Both the position numbers and the translations under genes were made by a program. A stretch of DNA of 6,308 nt from Streptomyces sp. NRRL F-5123 (GTDB lineage: Bacteria > Actinomycetota > Actinomycetes > Streptomycetales > Streptomycetaceae): assembly GCF_000721495.1 (NCBI RefSeq), contig NZ_JOHY01000118.1:1-6308 (forward strand). The letters are read 5' to 3'. This document shows, in pieces, positions 4,776-6,308 of the stretch (position 1 is its first letter; every line of letters starts with the position of its first letter). The notes beneath the pieces were generated by a model. It made no database searches. It was not told where the DNA came from and saw only the letters and a list, made by a program, of their open reading frames with translations.

Positions 4776-5176
4776 GAAGAGCCTGAGGCTCGCCTCTTCA
4801 GTTCCACCACGTCCTCCTCGTCTTCGCCGTGGACAGCGTATACACGCAACGGGATGGCCAAGAGGGTCTCGATGAAGGCGTCCCAGTGGTCGGGAGACAA
4901 TCGGGATTGTGAACTCACTACGGCATCGAGGAGCGGGCCGACATCATTGCCGAAGTGAATCCTGAGATATCCTTCCAGATCGTCGGTCAGCATTCCCAGG
5001 TGGACCCAATCGTCGGCCGCGGAGTAAAAAAACTCCAGCTTCGCATTGTCGTTTGTGAATTCAAAATCAGGCCAGTTAAATTTCTCTGCAGCGGCCTCGC
5101 GTGTCCACCCTTCGTCCTTGAGGCGGCGGGTGATCCGATCACGCGTCTCCCTGGCCTGCGTTTTCTTGTCGTTCAC
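4772..5176 (-). CDS. Probable immunity protein for the deaminase toxin
   Basis: 134 residues from GTG 5176 on the minus strand, two bases after the toxin stop, with the strong site GGAGGGAA (5190-5183) lying inside the toxin's 3' end. The protein is acidic, with no signal peptide or membrane helix, so it is cytosolic. It begins with a basic helix (R-D-R-I-T-R-R-L-K-D-E-G-W), then W-P-D-F-E-F, a likely strand A-K-L-E-F-F-Y-S, the D-D-W-V-H-L and L-E-G-Y-L-R-I-H-F-G-N-D region, a helix around W-D-A-F-I-E-T-L-L, a strand R-V-Y-A-V-H and an acidic E-D-E-E-D-V-V-E-L. Small, acidic and directly downstream of a polymorphic toxin's C-terminal domain is the standard immunity arrangement, so it would bind and block the deaminase in the producing cell. 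I cannot name its immunity family. The role rests on context. Confidence 0.8.
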   Translation of the reverse strand: MNDKKTQARETRDRITRRLKDEGWTREAAAEKFNWPDFEFTNDNAKLEFFYSAADDWVHLGMLTDDLEGYLRIHFGNDVGPLLDAVVSSQSRLSPDHWDAFIETLLAIPLRVYAVHGEDEEDVVELKRRASGSS

Positions 5177-5178
5177 CG

Positions 5179-6308
5179 TCAGTTCCCTCCTGTTTTTCCT
5201 TCGACAGCCTCTGCGTCGCTGTTTATCTGGTCGATGTGCGCCTGTAGTCTCCTGGTCTTTGTTTCGATCGACGCTCGTTCGGCCGCGTCCAGTTCGATGC
5301 CATCATAGTGGCTCTCGATAATCTTCTCCACGCTCAATGTCGACAAGGTGAAGCCCTTGGCGCGCAGTTCTCTGAGGACGTTGATCTGAACCTGCCTCTC
5401 CTGCGCTTTCTCTGACCTCGATTTCTGAACGTAGCGCCCTTTTTCGTCTTTGATCTTCTTGCCTTCGGAGTCGCGCTTCTCTTGCTCTCCGTGGTAGAGT
5501 CCGACTATCTCAAGATGTACTGACGCGTTTGTTTCCTCTGCTAGCGCCAGCAGGAGCGGCTTGCACTTTTCATTGCAGGGGCTTTTGGTGATCTGTATGG
5601 TTAGGTTGTTCTTTCCTGTCTGGCTGTGTTGCAGAGTGCCCTCGTCCAGGCCATCGCGAATGAAATCGTTCAGGAAAGCTTCTGCATGCTTTCCTCCTCG
5701 GCTCATCATCCTCGGCAGGGGTTCGCCGTTCCAGTTGGCAGTCAGTGCAGTGTGCTGAACTCCTCGACGCGGTCCGAGTCGTCGATTCTGAGTTTCTCTG
5801 ATCTCCTCCTGCTCTTCCGCCGAGAATTTAGAAGGGTCCTTCTCCAGTTCCTCGGCCCGCTGCTTCTCCCCACGCCGAATCCCAGTCTGGAAATCAGCAT
5901 GCACAAACTTAGTGGCAAGGTCCTGCGGGGATGCCTTCACGTAGGCTGCAAACTCGCCCGCCCGCTCGGTTCTTTTGATGGTGATCGACTTCAGGCCGAG
6001 TGATTTGTTGTCTGCGTAGACGGAATCGACTTTGCTCTTCACCTCGGATGGTGAGGAGAATGGGGATTTGAGACCGGCCTGAAGTTCGCGTGAGGCCTTT
6101 GCCTTCACCTCTGCGGAGTTGGGCCTCCCATCCTTTCCTGATGCCCCTTTCTCGTCCTTGCCTTTCTTGCCGAGTTTGGCCTTTAGTTTGGCCCAGATCT
6201 TCTTGCCCGTCTTGACGATGAAGCCCACGATTTTGTCGATGACGCGGTTGACGGGTTTGGCGACGGCGTGGAAGACGGATTTGACTTTGGCGGCGAGGTT
6301 GCCGATGC
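5179..6308 (-). CDS. Polymorphic toxin, C-terminal part with deaminase-like toxin domain (5' end missing)
   Basis: The minus-strand frame is open to the window edge, giving at least 375 residues; a GTG at 6228 is internal, not the start. At the front is a helical stretch (IGNLAAKVKSVFHAVAKPVN, then R-V-I-D-K-I-V-G-F-I and K-K-I-W-A-K-L-K) typical of the region just before toxin domains in large actinobacterial secreted toxins, including DUF4157-type contractile-injection cargo. A K/G-rich linker follows. The toxin part holds H-A-E (codons 5688-5680) and S-P-C-N-E-K-C (cysteines at 5577-5575 and 5565-5563): the zinc-binding and proton-shuttling signature of the cytidine-deaminase fold. The likely reaction is zinc-dependent deamination of a base in nucleic acid or a nucleotide. 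A charged helical tail of ~100 residues follows the motifs. The subfamily and substrate cannot be named from sequence alone. The immunity gene follows directly. Bases here are less G/C-rich than in genes A-C. Confidence 0.8.
   Translation of the reverse strand, partial: IGNLAAKVKSVFHAVAKPVNRVIDKIVGFIVKTGKKIWAKLKAKLGKKGKDEKGASGKDGRPNSAEVKAKASRELQAGLKSPFSSPSEVKSKVDSVYADNKSLGLKSITIKRTERAGEFAAYVKASPQDLATKFVHADFQTGIRRGEKQRAEELEKDPSKFSAEEQEEIRETQNRRLGPRRGVQHTALTANWNGEPLPRMMSRGGKHAEAFLNDFIRDGLDEGTLQHSQTGKNNLTIQITKSPCNEKCKPLLLALAEETNASVHLEIVGLYHGEQEKRDSEGKKIKDEKGRYVQKSRSEKAQERQVQINVLRELRAKGFTLSTLSVEKIIESHYDGIELDAAERASIETKTRRLQAHIDQINSDAEAVEGKTGGN
5183..5190 (-). promoter_or_regulatory. Ribosome binding site of the immunity gene, inside the toxin gene
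   Basis: GGAGGGAA on the minus strand, 6 bases before the GTG start at 5176. It is a near-perfect site placed within the final codons of the toxin, so immunity protein is made from the same mRNA and probably at a high rate. It fixes the start of the immunity gene. Confidence 0.75.

Noticed and set aside
4776..4799. Small palindromic stretch (GAGCC-TGA-GGCTC within GAAGAG...CTCTTC)
   Set aside because: The stem is only 5 bp and lies inside the end of the immunity gene; the strong hairpin at 4612-4648 is the better terminator.
1..6308. CRISPR array, tRNA or rRNA genes
   Set aside because: I found no regularly spaced repeats, no cloverleaf with a TTCGA-type arm, and no rRNA-like stretch on either strand.

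Overview
The window looks like an accessory region from a high-GC actinomycete, most likely Streptomyces or a close relative. The reasons are G/C-rich third codon positions, GTG starts, decayed transposase and antitoxin sequences of the kind common in streptomycetes, and proteins carrying the Q-A-G amyloid-type motif common in that group. Bases 2-34 are not genomic: they match the Illumina Nextera read-1 transposase adapter, so the left edge is an untrimmed contig end.

Layout. (1) 35-450 is a scrapyard of three gene remnants in three frames: the front of a CopG/ParD-like antitoxin, about 21 codons of an IS1380-type transposase, and a piece resembling a helicase-associated (HA) domain. (2) 450-567 is an upstream region with a plausible promoter flanked by two 7-bp dyads. 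(3) 568-3017 holds three co-oriented genes, called A, B and C here. Each product carries one copy of a RHIM-like / actinobacterial BASS3-type amyloid signalling motif (N-x(4)-G ... V-[IV]-Q-A-G-x-[IV]). The motif is central in A, C-terminal in B and N-terminal in C, and C ends in a two-helix membrane hairpin. (4) 3051-4611 is a decayed IS1380-family element whose transposase carries four frameshifts and two internal stops. (5) 4612-4648 is a perfect 17-bp hairpin, probably a two-way terminator between convergent units. (6) 4644-6308, minus strand, is a toxin unit read right to left: the C-terminal part of a large polymorphic toxin with zinc-deaminase signatures (H-A-E and S-P-C-x3-C), a probable immunity gene with its ribosome binding site inside the toxin's end, and a previously unlisted 43-codon ORF overlapping the immunity stop by ATGA.

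How the parts may work together. A, B and C are best read as partners in a self-templating (amyloid-type) signalling module: their matching motifs would let them co-assemble, and C could anchor or act at the membrane. No NTPase sensor (NB-ARC/NACHT), TIR or protease domain is visible, so the trigger and output are unknown. The toxin unit is separate, on the other strand, and is an inter-bacterial or self-protected toxin system. Both sit among antitoxin and transposon debris, which fits a conflict/defence island.
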